A DNA stretch of 64,000 nt from Alcaligenes sp. SDU_A2. Its GTDB lineage: Bacteria > Pseudomonadota > Gammaproteobacteria > Burkholderiales > Burkholderiaceae_B. The DNA is taken from positions 1,178,001 to 1,242,000 of the forward strand of contig NZ_CP151273.1 in the NCBI RefSeq assembly GCF_038237375.1, in the 5' to 3' direction. Position numbers and translations under genes: made by a program. Positions 49,847 through 59,337 of this stretch are shown here, piece after piece. Position 1 is the stretch's first letter, and every line of letters starts with the position of its first letter. Under the pieces are notes generated by a model, which did not search any database, was not told the DNA's origin, and saw only the letters and a program-made list of their open reading frames with translations.

Positions 49847-50821
49847 ATGCGCGCCGTAGAGATTTCTGAGTTTGGTGGCCCTGAGGTGTTGCGGGTGGTG
49901 GATCGTCCTGTTCCGCAGGCTGGGCCAGGGGAAGTGCTGGTTAAAGTCTTGGCGGCAGGGGTGAACAGGCCTGATGTCTTGCAGCGTGCCGGGGTCTATC
50001 CGCCGCCGGCGGGGGCTTCCGATCTGCCGGGTTTGGAGTTGGCCGGGGAGATTGTGTCTGGTGATGTGCAAGGCAGTGCGTTCAAGATCGGTGATTTGGT
50101 CTGCGCGCTGGTGACGGGCGGGGGATATGCTGAGTATTGCGTCGTTCCGGTGCAGCAGTGTCTGTCCATTCCAAGCGGTTTCAGTCTTATCGAAGCGGCC
50201 GGTTTGCCCGAAACCTTTTTTACGGTTTGGAGCAATGTGTTCGATCGCGGGGGGCTGGCGCAGGGTGAAACCTTGCTGGTGCATGGTGGAGCCAGCGGCA
50301 TAGGCACCAGTGCGATTCAGCTTGCAGTGGCGATGGGAAATACGGTGTATGCGACGGCTGGTAGCGATGACCGGGTTCAGGCTATCAATCGATTAGGCGG
50401 CATAGGCATCAACTACAAGACCCAGGTCTACGAAGACGTCATCAAGGCTAAGACTGGCGGGCGCGGTGTGGATGTCATTTTGGATATGGTGGCCGGCGAC
50501 TATATCAACCGTGACCTCGCCTGCTTGGCCGACGATGGCCGCATTGTCATCATTGCTTTGTTGGGCGGTGCCAAAGCCACCATTAATTGCGGTGAAATTT
50601 TGCGTCGTCGCTTAACGATCACTGGTTCCACATTACGGCCGCGTCCGGTGGCTTTCAAGGCGGCGTTGGCGCGGGCCTTGCGCGAACAGGTGTGGCCTTT
50701 GCTGGAGGCCGGCAAGATTCGGCCGCTTATCCATGCTACGTTTCCGCTGGAGCAGGCGGACCGTGCTCATGCCATGATGGAAGCGGGCGAACAGGTGGGC
50801 AAAATCATTCTGCTTCCTTGA
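49847..50821 (+). CDS. NAD(P)H quinone oxidoreductase, zeta-crystallin type
   Basis: This 324-residue medium-chain dehydrogenase-family protein lacks the zinc ligands of alcohol dehydrogenases. 'AAGVNRPDVLQRAGVYPPPAGASDLPGLELAGEIV' is the substrate-domain pattern of the PIG3/quinone oxidoreductase group; 'LVHGGASGIGTSAIQLA' is the NADPH-binding motif (about 143-160). It likely reduces quinones by one or two electrons. It starts with 'gggagc' upstream and is not clearly in an operon. Confidence 0.9.
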   Translation: MRAVEISEFGGPEVLRVVDRPVPQAGPGEVLVKVLAAGVNRPDVLQRAGVYPPPAGASDLPGLELAGEIVSGDVQGSAFKIGDLVCALVTGGGYAEYCVVPVQQCLSIPSGFSLIEAAGLPETFFTVWSNVFDRGGLAQGETLLVHGGASGIGTSAIQLAVAMGNTVYATAGSDDRVQAINRLGGIGINYKTQVYEDVIKAKTGGRGVDVILDMVAGDYINRDLACLADDGRIVIIALLGGAKATINCGEILRRRLTITGSTLRPRPVAFKAALARALREQVWPLLEAGKIRPLIHATFPLEQADRAHAMMEAGEQVGKIILLP

Positions 50822-50973
50822 TCGATGCAAGAGGGGGTGGGTTGCCCGTTGGTTTTTCCACGCTTGGATACGCCAATATCAAGCGGAATTATTAAGCACG
50901 CGCTACAATACTAGGTTAGCTGCGTGCGCGTGATGCGACGCTGGTGCAATTACTGACAGACATCAAGGGAGCA

Positions 50974-51714
50974 ATGGGCGTACATTCTTTGCGAAAGCGT
51001 ATGGTCGCGGGCAATTGGAAAATGAACGGTTCGCTGCAGAGCAATCGTCAGTTGCTGGATGTCGTGCTCCCCCAAACGCAGCTCTTGTCGGAATGCGATG
51101 TGCTTTTGTGCGCGCCGTTTGTTTATCTGCCCCAATTGCAGCAGGCTATGGAAGGTACAGGTTTTGCGCTTGGGGCGCAGGATGTCAGTGTGCATGCCAA
51201 GGGGGCTTACACCGGCGAGGTTTCTGGTGCTATGTTGGCTGACGTGGGCTGCCGTTGGGTCATCGTCGGTCACTCGGAGCGCCGGCAGTACCATCAGGAA
51301 AGCAGCGCGCAGGTCGCGGCCAAAGTATTGGCGGCCCTGGGTGCGGGCTTGACGCCTATTGTGTGCGTGGGCGAACAATTGGCGGATCGCCAGGCTGGAC
51401 AGGCTGTCTGCGTGGTGCACGATCAGCTGGACCCGATCAAGGCTTTGGGTGCGCAGATTGTTGAGCGGGTGGTATTGGCATACGAGCCGGTTTGGGCCAT
51501 AGGCACGGGGCTGACCGCCACTCCGCAACAGGCTCAGGATATGCATGCGCAGATCCGTGCCTTCATGGGTTCGGATGTTGTGCGTATTTTGTATGGTGGT
51601 AGCGTCAAGGCGGATAATGCCGCCGAGCTGTTTGCCATGCCGGATATTGATGGTGCCCTGGTGGGTGGTGCATCTTTGGATGCGCAGGAATTCTTACGTA
51701 TAGTGGCCGCTTGA
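50974..51714 (+). CDS. tpiA: Triosephosphate isomerase
   Basis: This 246-residue TIM-barrel enzyme interconverts dihydroxyacetone phosphate and glyceraldehyde-3-phosphate in glycolysis. Catalytic Lys in 'AGNWKMNG', His in 'IVGHSERR' and Glu in 'AYEPVWAIGTG' are present, with the phosphate loop 'ILYGGSVKADNAAEL'. ATG 50974 is chosen because of 'aaggga' just upstream; 51001 is another possible start but would cut the first strand. secG follows after 17 bases. Confidence 0.95.
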   Translation: MGVHSLRKRMVAGNWKMNGSLQSNRQLLDVVLPQTQLLSECDVLLCAPFVYLPQLQQAMEGTGFALGAQDVSVHAKGAYTGEVSGAMLADVGCRWVIVGHSERRQYHQESSAQVAAKVLAALGAGLTPIVCVGEQLADRQAGQAVCVVHDQLDPIKALGAQIVERVVLAYEPVWAIGTGLTATPQQAQDMHAQIRAFMGSDVVRILYGGSVKADNAAELFAMPDIDGALVGGASLDAQEFLRIVAA

Positions 51715-51731
51715 GGCCTCGGAGTCTTTGA

Positions 51732-52199
51732 ATGCAACATTGGATGTCTTCCGTTCTGATGGCCGTGCAGGTCATTTCTTCGCTGCTGATTATTGGTCTT
51801 GTACTGTTGCAGCAAGGTAAAGGCGCAGATATGGGGTCCGCATTTGGTGGTGGTTCGGCCGGCAGCGTATTCGGTGCTGCAGGTGCGGCTAACTTCCTCT
51901 CGCGCATGACCAAGTGGGCCGCGATCGTGTTTTTTGTGTCTACCGGTGGTCTGGCCTGGATGGCGCATCAGCCGGCCAAGCAAGTTGAGTCGGGTGTCAT
52001 GCAAGGCTACGAGTCTGCCGTTCCTGGTGCGGTGCCATCCGGTGCCGCGGCCGTGCCCGCGCCCGTGCCTGGCGCTGTGCCTGCGGCACCGGTTGCGGCT
52101 CCTTCCGCCGCGGTACCGGAAAGTGTTCCTGCGGCTGTGCCGGCAGCTCCGGCTGCGCAGAGCGATGCCGCCTCTGGTGCTCCTGCTGCTAAGCCTTGA
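51732..52199 (+). CDS. secG: Preprotein translocase subunit SecG
   Basis: This 155-residue SecYEG subunit has two membrane helices (about 3-23 and 50-72) and the conserved 'LVLLQQGKGADMGSAFGGGSAGSVFGA' loop. The C-terminal half is low-complexity Ala/Pro/Val ('AVPAPVPGAVPAAP'), longer than in E. coli SecG (110 residues) but common in Burkholderiales. tpiA-secG-tRNA-Leu-nuo is the conserved order in this order of bacteria. Confidence 0.95.
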   Translation: MQHWMSSVLMAVQVISSLLIIGLVLLQQGKGADMGSAFGGGSAGSVFGAAGAANFLSRMTKWAAIVFFVSTGGLAWMAHQPAKQVESGVMQGYESAVPGAVPSGAAAVPAPVPGAVPAAPVAAPSAAVPESVPAAVPAAPAAQSDAASGAPAAKP

Positions 52200-52221
52200 T
52201 CGCTTCGCTTCATATAGAAGT

Positions 52222-52248
52222 AAGCCCGCTGAAAAGCGGGCTTTTTTT
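52222..52248 (+). terminator. Terminator of tpiA-secG
   Basis: AAGCCCGCT / AGCGGGCTT with GAAA loop followed by TTTTT. Confidence 0.9.
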
Positions 52249-52357
52249 ATGCCTGGTGTCGCGGCAGGCATACGAAATCAGCGTTTCGGGGTAAAAACAC
52301 AAAGGCAAGGCTGACAGCTAATTCTTTATCGTGCTAATATCGCTGTCTTAGTTTGAA

Positions 52358-52442
52358 GCCGACGTGGTGGAATTGGTAGACACGCTATCTTGAGGGGGTA
52401 GTGGCGAAAGCTGTACGAGTTCGAGTCTCGTCGTCGGCACCA
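52358..52442 (+). tRNA. tRNA-Leu(GAG)
   Basis: Acceptor GCCGACG / CGTCGGC, discriminator A, CCA encoded, anticodon loop CTTGAGG with anticodon GAG, class II variable arm, T-loop AGTTCGAGTCT. It lies between secG and a porin gene. Confidence 0.95.
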
Positions 52443-52475
52443 AAAACAAGCAGGCCATTTTTGGCCAATCAATAA

Positions 52476-52507
52476 AACCTGACCAGCATGTGGTTGGGTT
52501 TTTTTTT
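52476..52507 (+). terminator. Terminator after tRNA-Leu
   Basis: AACCTGACC / GGTTGGGTT stem (wobble pairs inside) followed by a run of T residues. Confidence 0.72.
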
Positions 52508-52865
52508 GCCTGCCGTTTTTTAATGTATCGGGGCAGGGGCAAAAAATAAAAAAGAGGCTGGTGAAAGGCTTGAGAGACAGACTTAAAGCAGGTTCTTAGC
52601 TTGCGGCCTCGTGATAAGTTTGCTGATGATTTGGAAGCGCGGCGCAGGGCGGGGTAAACCCTGCTTCGCGGCTTTCTGGGGTGCCGGTTTGTTGTGTATA
52701 GCCAACAGGGTGCGCACAAAGCTTCACGTTTCTGAATGGTTTCGTAGTCAAGCGTCGGGAATTTTGATGCAATAGCGTTAACTTCCCATCGCGGAGTTAG
52801 AAAGAGCAGCAGCACTGTTGTAGTTGGGCTGCTCTGATTTACTCAAATCTACGGAGATTTCTTAC
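52508..52865. other. Porin upstream region
   Basis: No gene is supported. A 155-codon minus-strand frame here overlaps the tRNA and is rejected. The region must hold the porin promoter and a leader; 'ggagatttcttac' before ATG 52866 gives the ribosome site. Confidence 0.5.
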
Positions 52866-54038
52866 ATGAAAAAGACTCTGCTCGCTGCTGCTCTGATGGC
52901 CGGCTTCGCTGGCGTCGCACACGCAGAAACGTCTGTTACCCTGTACGGTATTCTGGATGGTGGTATTGGTTACCAAAAGTTCAAGGGCGTTAACTCCTAC
53001 GGTGCTAACCGTGATGGTCTGGAGTCCACCAGCCAGAAGAAAACCGGCCTGATCAACGGCATCCAGTCCGGCAACCGTTGGGGCCTGAAGGGTTCCGAAG
53101 ATCTGGGTGACGGCCTGCGCGCTGTGTTCCAACTGGAAAGCGGCTTCAACCTGGGTACCGGTAAGTCCGCCCAAGGTGGCCGTCTGTTCGGTCGTCAGGC
53201 CACTCTGGGTCTGGCTGGCGACAGCTGGGGTCAACTGGACTTCGGTCGTCAAACCAACATCGCTTCCAAGTACCTGCCTGGCGTAGCCGATCCTTTCGGC
53301 GGTGGTTTCGACCAAGCTAACATCGGCGCGGCCTTCACTTCGGCCAACACCGTTCGTTACGATAACATGGTCATGTACCAGACCCCCAACTTCTCGGGCT
53401 TCCAGTTCGGCGTTGGTTACTCCTTCAACACCAACGGCGATCAACAGTACAAGATCACCAACAGCCAGAACCCTGAAGACGGTCTGGAGCGCAACCAGCG
53501 CGGTATCACTACCGGTCTGCGTTACGCTAACGGCCCCATCGGTGTTGCTCTGACGTACGATCAGTACAAGACTCGTGAAAACCGTGCCGCTATCGGCGCT
53601 CCTGTTACCGGCGGCGACACTGTCAAAGCCTGGAACCTGGGCGGTAGCTACGACTTCGAAGTGGTCAAGGCTCACCTGGCTTTCGGTCAGACCCGTGACG
53701 GCCTGTTCGCTGTGCAAGAATTCAGCGGCGTTGGTCTGGACACCGGTGGCAGCCTGAAAGGCCTGAAGGTTAACTCCTACCTGGTCGGTCTGTCCGCTCC
53801 TGTTGGCGCTGGCAACCTGATGGCTTCCTGGACCATGGCTGATCCACGTTCGGCTCCAGACGGCATGGACAACGCTGCTTTCGAACTGAAGAAGCAGCAC
53901 GTGTACAGCCTGGGTTACACCCACCCACTGAGCAAGCGCACCAACGTGTACGCTATCGGCTCCTACGCCAAGAACGTGCACTTCTTGCCTGACGGCAAGT
54001 CCACTCTGCTGGGCGTTGGTCTGCGTCACCAGTTCTAA
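52866..54038 (+). CDS. Major outer-membrane porin (Gram-negative porin family)
   Basis: This 390-residue protein has a signal peptide (1-20, 'MKKTLLAAALMAGFAGVAHA') and begins 'ETSVTLYGILDGGIGY', the first strand of Burkholderiales trimeric porins. 'SGNRWGLKGSEDLGDGLRAVFQLESGFN' and 'GRLFGRQATLGLAGDSWGQLDFGRQ' are family blocks, and the C-terminal residue is Phe as needed for outer-membrane insertion. Codon use is strongly biased (mostly CTG, GGT, AAC), suggesting high expression. It likely forms 16-stranded diffusion channels. Confidence 0.95.
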   Translation: MKKTLLAAALMAGFAGVAHAETSVTLYGILDGGIGYQKFKGVNSYGANRDGLESTSQKKTGLINGIQSGNRWGLKGSEDLGDGLRAVFQLESGFNLGTGKSAQGGRLFGRQATLGLAGDSWGQLDFGRQTNIASKYLPGVADPFGGGFDQANIGAAFTSANTVRYDNMVMYQTPNFSGFQFGVGYSFNTNGDQQYKITNSQNPEDGLERNQRGITTGLRYANGPIGVALTYDQYKTRENRAAIGAPVTGGDTVKAWNLGGSYDFEVVKAHLAFGQTRDGLFAVQEFSGVGLDTGGSLKGLKVNSYLVGLSAPVGAGNLMASWTMADPRSAPDGMDNAAFELKKQHVYSLGYTHPLSKRTNVYAIGSYAKNVHFLPDGKSTLLGVGLRHQF

Positions 54039-54114
54039 TTGTGTCGCGTAGCTTGTCTACGCGCTCAATGGCAGGCCTTCGGGCCTGTGGAACTGCAAAG
54101 CAGTCAAGCTTGTA

Positions 54115-54144
54115 AAAAAAGCCACCCTTATGGGTGGCTTTTTT
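54115..54144 (+). terminator. Porin terminator
   Basis: GCCACCC / GGGTGGC stem flanked by A-run and TTTTTT, usable in both directions. Confidence 0.92.
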
Positions 54145-54556
54145 GTATCCGTATCGGGCAATTTGGGATGCTGTCGCACTTGTTAAATGTTCTTTGGGTG
54201 CTTGGGCTTTGTTGTCTTTGAGTGTTCCTTGGTTGCTCTGTTTTTTGTTTCTTGTGTGGTGGGGGTATTGGTTTGGTTTGTTACAAATTGAGGGCCGCTT
54301 AGGGGCTTGAGTGTGTGTGTGCCTGGCTGACTGGACGCTGACGAAAGGCGGCGTGACTGTGTTTTTTGGGGCGGATAGCAACCTTGATTAATGAATATAA
54401 TCAATAAAAAACAGGGCTTTCCTATATTTAGGCGGCTATTTTGCGGCTCATCCGCAACATCACCCTCAAGATGTAATGGTTTGGGGTTATCCCTCAAAAC
54501 TCTGCTCTCAAAATGCTACAATCCAAGAGTTTATTTACTGCGATTGGATGCTTTGC
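54145..54556. other. nuo operon upstream region
   Basis: No gene is supported. The part 54180-54290 is strongly G/T-rich on the plus strand (long runs of T with few C). A TATAAT box at 54396-54401 is a possible -10 for the nuo operon, without a good -35. nuoA starts at 54557. Confidence 0.45.
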
Positions 54557-54916
54557 ATGAACCTGCAAGAGTACTTTCCCGTTTTGCTGTTTATCATCGT
54601 CGCCACTGGCATAGGTCTGGCTTTGCTGACCGCAGGCCGGCTGTTGGGCCCGAATCGCCCCGATCCCGAAAAGCTCTCGCCGTACGAGTGCGGTTTCGAG
54701 GCTTTTGGCGACTCTCGCATGAAGGTGGATATCCGTTACTACCTGATTGCGATCCTGTTCATCATGTTCGACCTGGAAATCGCTTTCCTGTTTCCCTGGG
54801 CCATGGCCAATGGCACGGTAGGCATGGTGGGTTTCTGGACTGTCATGGCCTTTTTGGGCGTGCTGACGGTCGGCTTTATCTACGAATGGAAAAAAGGCGC
54901 GCTGGACTGGGAATAA
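54557..54916 (+). CDS. nuoA: NADH-quinone oxidoreductase subunit A
   Basis: This 119-residue membrane subunit of complex I has three helices, with '[51 protein letters not shown]' as the conserved loop and second helix. It sits near the quinone-binding junction. The longer frame from 54476 is not conserved in the family. First gene of a 13- or 14-gene operon continuing past the window. Confidence 0.96.
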   Translation: MNLQEYFPVLLFIIVATGIGLALLTAGRLLGPNRPDPEKLSPYECGFEAFGDSRMKVDIRYYLIAILFIMFDLEIAFLFPWAMANGTVGMVGFWTVMAFLGVLTVGFIYEWKKGALDWE

Positions 54917-55062
54917 TCCCCCAGGCTTAGGTCCGCGCAGCGGGTCTTGGCGTCTCTTGCTGGTATCAAGGCGCACCGGGATGCACCTTTGCGACAGCAA
55001 GTTTGGTCAGCAATTGGATCGGCGCGGCGTACCCGGGTCGAATCCGGCAAAAGGCAACTACT

Positions 55063-55539
55063 ATGGCTATCGACGGCATTCTTAAAGAAGGTTTTGTGAC
55101 GACCAGCGCAGACAAGTTTCTGAACTGGGCAAAGACAGGGTCTATGTGGCCCATGACATTCGGCCTGGCCTGTTGTGCGGTGGAGATGATGCACGCAGGC
55201 GCGGCGCGTTACGACCTGGACCAGTTCGGCATTATTTTCCGACCCAGTCCCCGTCAGTCCGATCTGATGATCGTGGCCGGCACCTTGTGCAACAAAATGG
55301 CACCCGCCTTGCGTAAGGTGTACGACCAGATGGCCGAGCCGCGCTGGGTGGTGTCCATGGGGTCCTGTGCGAACGGTGGCGGCTATTACCACTACTCCTA
55401 TTCCGTCGTGCGCGGCTGCGATCGCATCGTGCCGGTCGACGTCTATGTTCCGGGCTGTCCGCCCACGGCCGAGGCTCTGGTCTATGGCCTGCTGCAAATG
55501 CAGAACAAGATCCGCCTGACCAACACCATTGCGCGTTGA
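55063..55539 (+). CDS. nuoB: NADH-quinone oxidoreductase subunit B
   Basis: This 158-residue peripheral-arm subunit carries cluster N2, the last iron-sulfur cluster before quinone. The tandem Cys in '[10 protein letters not shown]', the third in '[11 protein letters not shown]' and the fourth in '[12 protein letters not shown]' are all present. ATG 55063 removes a non-conserved 20-residue extension. Confidence 0.97.
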   Translation: MAIDGILKEGFVTTSADKFLNWAKTGSMWPMTFGLACCAVEMMHAGAARYDLDQFGIIFRPSPRQSDLMIVAGTLCNKMAPALRKVYDQMAEPRWVVSMGSCANGGGYYHYSYSVVRGCDRIVPVDVYVPGCPPTAEALVYGLLQMQNKIRLTNTIAR

Positions 55540-55559
55540 ACGGCTAGAACAGGTTAAGA

Positions 55560-56177
55560 ATGACTATGACACGGCTAGAAACACTGAAGACCAATCTGTT
55601 CGCCGTCCTGGGCGAACAGGCCGCGCTGACCGAGGCGCTGGGCGAATTGACCCTGGAAGTGCCGGCGGATGCCTGGGTGGATACCTGCACGCTGCTGCGC
55701 GATCACGCAGATTTGCGTTTTGAAACCTGTATAGACTTGTGCGGCATCGATTATTCGGCCTGGAAAGCGCCGACTCACCAACCTGTGGCGGGACAGTTCC
55801 CTCATCGTTTTGCCGTGGTGCTGCACCTGACCTCGCTGACTCATAACTGGCGCCTGCGCGTGCGCTGCTTTGTGCCCAACGACGATTTTCCGGCCATACC
55901 GACCTTGTTCGAGGTCTGGCCATCGGTCAACTGGTTCGAGCGCGAGGCGTTCGATCTGTATGGGATCATCTTCGAGAATCACCCCGACCTGCGTCGTATC
56001 CTGACCGACTACGGCTTCATCGGCCATCCTTTCCGCAAAGACTTCCCGATCTCCGGCTATGTCGAAATGCGCTACGACACCGAGCAAAAGCGCGTCATTT
56101 ATCAGCCCGTCACTATCGAGCCGCGTGAAATCACACCGCGCGTGGTGCGCGAGGACGACTACGGAGTAGGGCGTTAA
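55560..56177 (+). CDS. nuoC: NADH-quinone oxidoreductase subunit C
   Basis: This 205-residue 30-kDa-type subunit shows '[15 protein letters not shown]', '[57 protein letters not shown]', the invariant family signature. It is separate from nuoD here, unlike the fused NuoCD of E. coli. Confidence 0.97.
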   Translation: MTMTRLETLKTNLFAVLGEQAALTEALGELTLEVPADAWVDTCTLLRDHADLRFETCIDLCGIDYSAWKAPTHQPVAGQFPHRFAVVLHLTSLTHNWRLRVRCFVPNDDFPAIPTLFEVWPSVNWFEREAFDLYGIIFENHPDLRRILTDYGFIGHPFRKDFPISGYVEMRYDTEQKRVIYQPVTIEPREITPRVVREDDYGVGR

Positions 56178-56182
56178 TCATC

Positions 56183-57436
56183 ATGGCAGAAATTCAAAAC
56201 TACACCCTGAACTTTGGCCCTCAGCACCCGGCCGCGCACGGCGTGTTGCGACTGGTTCTGGAGCTGGACGGCGAAGTCATCCAGCGTGCCGACCCACACA
56301 TTGGCCTGTTGCACCGCGCTACGGAAAAACTGGCTGAGCACCGCACCTATCTGCAGGCCTTGCCCTATATGGACCGTCTGGATTACGTGTCCATGATGGT
56401 GAACGAGCACGCCTACTGTATGGCCATCGAAAAGATGGTGGGCGTGCAGGTGCCGCTGCGCGCCCAGTACATCCGCGTGATGTTCGACGAGATCACCCGC
56501 ATCCTCAATCACCTGATGTCAGTGGGTTCGCATGCCCTGGACGTGGGCGCTATGGCGGTGTTTTTGTATGCGTTCCGCGAACGTGAAGACCTGATGGACT
56601 GCTACGAGGCTGTTTCGGGTGCGCGTCTGCATGCGGCCTATTACCGGCCTGGCGGCGTGTATCGCGATCTGCCCGACACCATGTCCTTGTACAAGGGCAA
56701 CAAGTACCGCTCCGAAAAAGAGCTGAAGTCCATGAACGAAGCCCGGTCGGGTTCTTTGCTGGATTTCATCGAGGACTTCACCAACCGCTTTCCGGCTTGT
56801 GTGGACGAATACGAAACCTTGCTGACCGATAACCGCATCTGGAAGCAACGTCTGGTGGGCGTGGGTGTCGTGGACCCCGAACGTGCCAAGGCATTGGGCT
56901 TTACTGGCCCCATGCTGCGCGGTTCCGGAGTGGAATGGGATCTGCGCCGGGTGCAGCCTTACGAAGTCTATGACCGTATGGATTTCGATATCCCCGTTGG
57001 CTGTAACGGCGACTCCTACGATCGTTATCTGGTGCGTATCGCCGAAATGCGCGAAAGCAATCGCATCATTCGCCAGTGTGTGCAGTGGTTGCGCAATAAC
57101 CCCGGTCCTGTCATTACCGACAACCATAAGGTCGCCCCGCCATCGCGCGAACGCATGAAAACCGGCATGGAAGACCTGATCCACCACTTCAAGCTGTTCT
57201 CCGAAGGCATGCACGTGCCGACCAGCGAAGCCTATGCGGGCGTGGAGCATCCTAAGGGCGAGTTCGGTATTTACCTGGTGTCCGACGGCGGCAATAAACC
57301 GTACCGGCTCAAGATCCGCGCTCCTGGCTTTGTTCACTTGCAGGCTCTGGACGAAATGAGCCGCGGTCACATGATCGCCGACGCCGTCACCATCATCGGG
57401 ACGCAGGATATTGTGTTTGGCGAGATCGACCGCTAG
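56183..57436 (+). CDS. nuoD: NADH-quinone oxidoreductase subunit D
   Basis: This 417-residue 49-kDa-type subunit shapes the quinone pocket together with NuoB. '[23 protein letters not shown]' at the N-terminus and '[38 protein letters not shown]' are diagnostic, and it ends '[13 protein letters not shown]'. nuoE follows closely. Confidence 0.97.
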   Translation: MAEIQNYTLNFGPQHPAAHGVLRLVLELDGEVIQRADPHIGLLHRATEKLAEHRTYLQALPYMDRLDYVSMMVNEHAYCMAIEKMVGVQVPLRAQYIRVMFDEITRILNHLMSVGSHALDVGAMAVFLYAFREREDLMDCYEAVSGARLHAAYYRPGGVYRDLPDTMSLYKGNKYRSEKELKSMNEARSGSLLDFIEDFTNRFPACVDEYETLLTDNRIWKQRLVGVGVVDPERAKALGFTGPMLRGSGVEWDLRRVQPYEVYDRMDFDIPVGCNGDSYDRYLVRIAEMRESNRIIRQCVQWLRNNPGPVITDNHKVAPPSRERMKTGMEDLIHHFKLFSEGMHVPTSEAYAGVEHPKGEFGIYLVSDGGNKPYRLKIRAPGFVHLQALDEMSRGHMIADAVTIIGTQDIVFGEIDR

Positions 57437-57464
57437 GTCGCGCCTGGAAAAACGGAACCGAATT

Positions 57465-57959
57465 ATGTTGCTTTCCGAAAAAGCCTACCAACAGATAGAT
57501 CGGGAACTGAGCAAGTTTCCAGCCGACCAGCGCCGTTCCGCCATCATGGCATCTCTGGCCATTGCCCAGCAGGAGCAGGGCTGGGTTTCGCCCGAGATCA
57601 TCGCCGATGTGGCGGCCTATATCGGCGTGGAAGCCATTGCGGTGCAGGAGGTTGCTACCTTCTACAATATGTTCCACACCAAACCTGTGGGCCGCGTGAC
57701 CATCTCGGTCTGCACCAACTTGCCCTGTGCGCTGCGCGATGGCGTCAAGGCAGGCGAATACCTTAAAGAAAAACTGGGCATCGATTACGGCGAGACCACC
57801 GCGGATGGCCAGTTCTCCCTGATCATGGGGGAATGCATGGGTTCGTGCGGCGATTCGCCCGTCATGCTGCTGAATAATCAGCATATGTGTGTGCGCATGG
57901 AAGCCGAACGCATTGACGCCATGCTCGAAGAATTGAAGAAACACGGAGAGTCGGCATGA
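57465..57959 (+). CDS. nuoE: NADH-quinone oxidoreductase subunit E
   Basis: This 164-residue 24-kDa-type subunit is a thioredoxin-like protein with the 2Fe-2S cluster N1a. The Cys pairs are in '[12 protein letters not shown]' and '[12 protein letters not shown]'. ATG 57465 is the family start; the frame from 57411 overlaps nuoD. It overlaps nuoF by 4 bases. Confidence 0.97.
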   Translation: MLLSEKAYQQIDRELSKFPADQRRSAIMASLAIAQQEQGWVSPEIIADVAAYIGVEAIAVQEVATFYNMFHTKPVGRVTISVCTNLPCALRDGVKAGEYLKEKLGIDYGETTADGQFSLIMGECMGSCGDSPVMLLNNQHMCVRMEAERIDAMLEELKKHGESA

Positions 57960-59323
57960 GTGCACCGGACATTCTGCGCAAGCTCGCCCAGGGGCTGGAG
58001 CCCAATCCCGGGGCCGACCTGTCGCGCAGCATGATTTTTCATGATCGCCACATCGAGCCCCAGATTCTGGCAGGCCTGAATGGCGACAATTGGGGTCTGG
58101 AAGACTACGTCAAGCGCGGCGGCTACGAAGCATTGCGCAAGGTCTTGACCAGCGGCATGAAGCCCGAGGACGTTATTGCCGAAGTCAAGACCTCGGCCTT
58201 GCGTGGCCGTGGCGGCGCGGGCTTTCCCACCGGCCTGAAGTGGAGCTTCATGCCGCGCGCCATCCCTGGCCAGAAGTACCTGGTCTGCAATTCGGACGAA
58301 GGCGAGCCAGGGACGTTCAAAGATCGCGATATTCTGCGCTTCAATCCGCACATCGTCATCGAAGGCATGGCGATTGCCGCCTATGCCATGGGCATCAGCG
58401 TGGGATACAACTATATCCACGGCGAAGTCTTTGAAATCTATCAACGCTTCGAAGAAGCGCTGGAGCAGGCCCGTGCCGCCGGATTCCTGGGTGACAACAT
58501 CCTGGGATCGGGCTTTAACTTCCAGTTGCATGCCTTTCATGGCTATGGTGCTTACATCTGCGGCGAAGAAACCGCGCTGCTCGAGTCGCTGGAAGGCAAA
58601 AAAGGCCAGCCACGCTTCAAGCCACCGTTTCCTGCCAGCTTTGGTCTGTACGGCAAGCCGACCACCATCAACAATACCGAAACCTTCGCGGCCGTACCCT
58701 GGATTATCCGTAACAGCGGCCAGCAGTACCTGGAAGTCGGTATTCCCAATGCCGGTGGCACCAAGATTTTCTCCATCACCGGCGACGTCGAGCGTCCCGG
58801 CAACTACGAAGTTCCTTTGGGCACCCCGTTTGCCACCCTGCTGGAGTTGGCGGGCGGCATGCGTCATGGCCGCAAGCTAAAAGCAGTCATCCCCGGTGGT
58901 TCCAGCTCTCCGGTGTTGCCGGCCGACATCATGATGGCTACCAACCTGGATTACGACTCCATCGCCAAAGCCGGTTCTATGTTGGGCTCGGGCGCGGTCA
59001 TCGTCATGGACGAGACACGCTGCATGGTCAAGTCGCTGCTGCGCCTGTCGTATTTCTACTATCACGAAAGCTGCGGGCAGTGCACACCGTGCCGTGAAGG
59101 CACGGGCTGGCTGTGGCGCATGGTGCATCGTATCGAGAACGGCCAGGGCCGCCAGGAAGATCTGGACATGCTCGATGAGATCGCACACAACATCATGGGC
59201 CGCACGATTTGCGCTCTGGGTGATGCCGCCGCTATGCCGGTGCGCAGTTTCGTTAAGCATTTCCGCGACGAGTTCGCACACCACATCGAGCACAAAGGCT
59301 GTGTGGTGCCTCAATATCTGTAG
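57956..59323 (+). CDS. nuoF: NADH-quinone oxidoreductase subunit F
   Basis: This 455-residue subunit binds NADH and FMN and carries cluster N3. '[18 protein letters not shown]' is the FMN/NADH site, '[16 protein letters not shown]' and '[18 protein letters not shown]' are conserved, and '[12 protein letters not shown]' supplies cluster ligands. It is the electron entry point of the complex. Confidence 0.98.
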   Translation: MSAPDILRKLAQGLEPNPGADLSRSMIFHDRHIEPQILAGLNGDNWGLEDYVKRGGYEALRKVLTSGMKPEDVIAEVKTSALRGRGGAGFPTGLKWSFMPRAIPGQKYLVCNSDEGEPGTFKDRDILRFNPHIVIEGMAIAAYAMGISVGYNYIHGEVFEIYQRFEEALEQARAAGFLGDNILGSGFNFQLHAFHGYGAYICGEETALLESLEGKKGQPRFKPPFPASFGLYGKPTTINNTETFAAVPWIIRNSGQQYLEVGIPNAGGTKIFSITGDVERPGNYEVPLGTPFATLLELAGGMRHGRKLKAVIPGGSSSPVLPADIMMATNLDYDSIAKAGSMLGSGAVIVMDETRCMVKSLLRLSYFYYHESCGQCTPCREGTGWLWRMVHRIENGQGRQEDLDMLDEIAHNIMGRTICALGDAAAMPVRSFVKHFRDEFAHHIEHKGCVVPQYL

Positions 59324-59337
59324 GCCAGGACAACGTA

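Noticed and set aside
52348-52815. 155-codon minus-strand frame
   Set aside because: Overlaps the whole of tRNA-Leu(GAG) and the terminator region.
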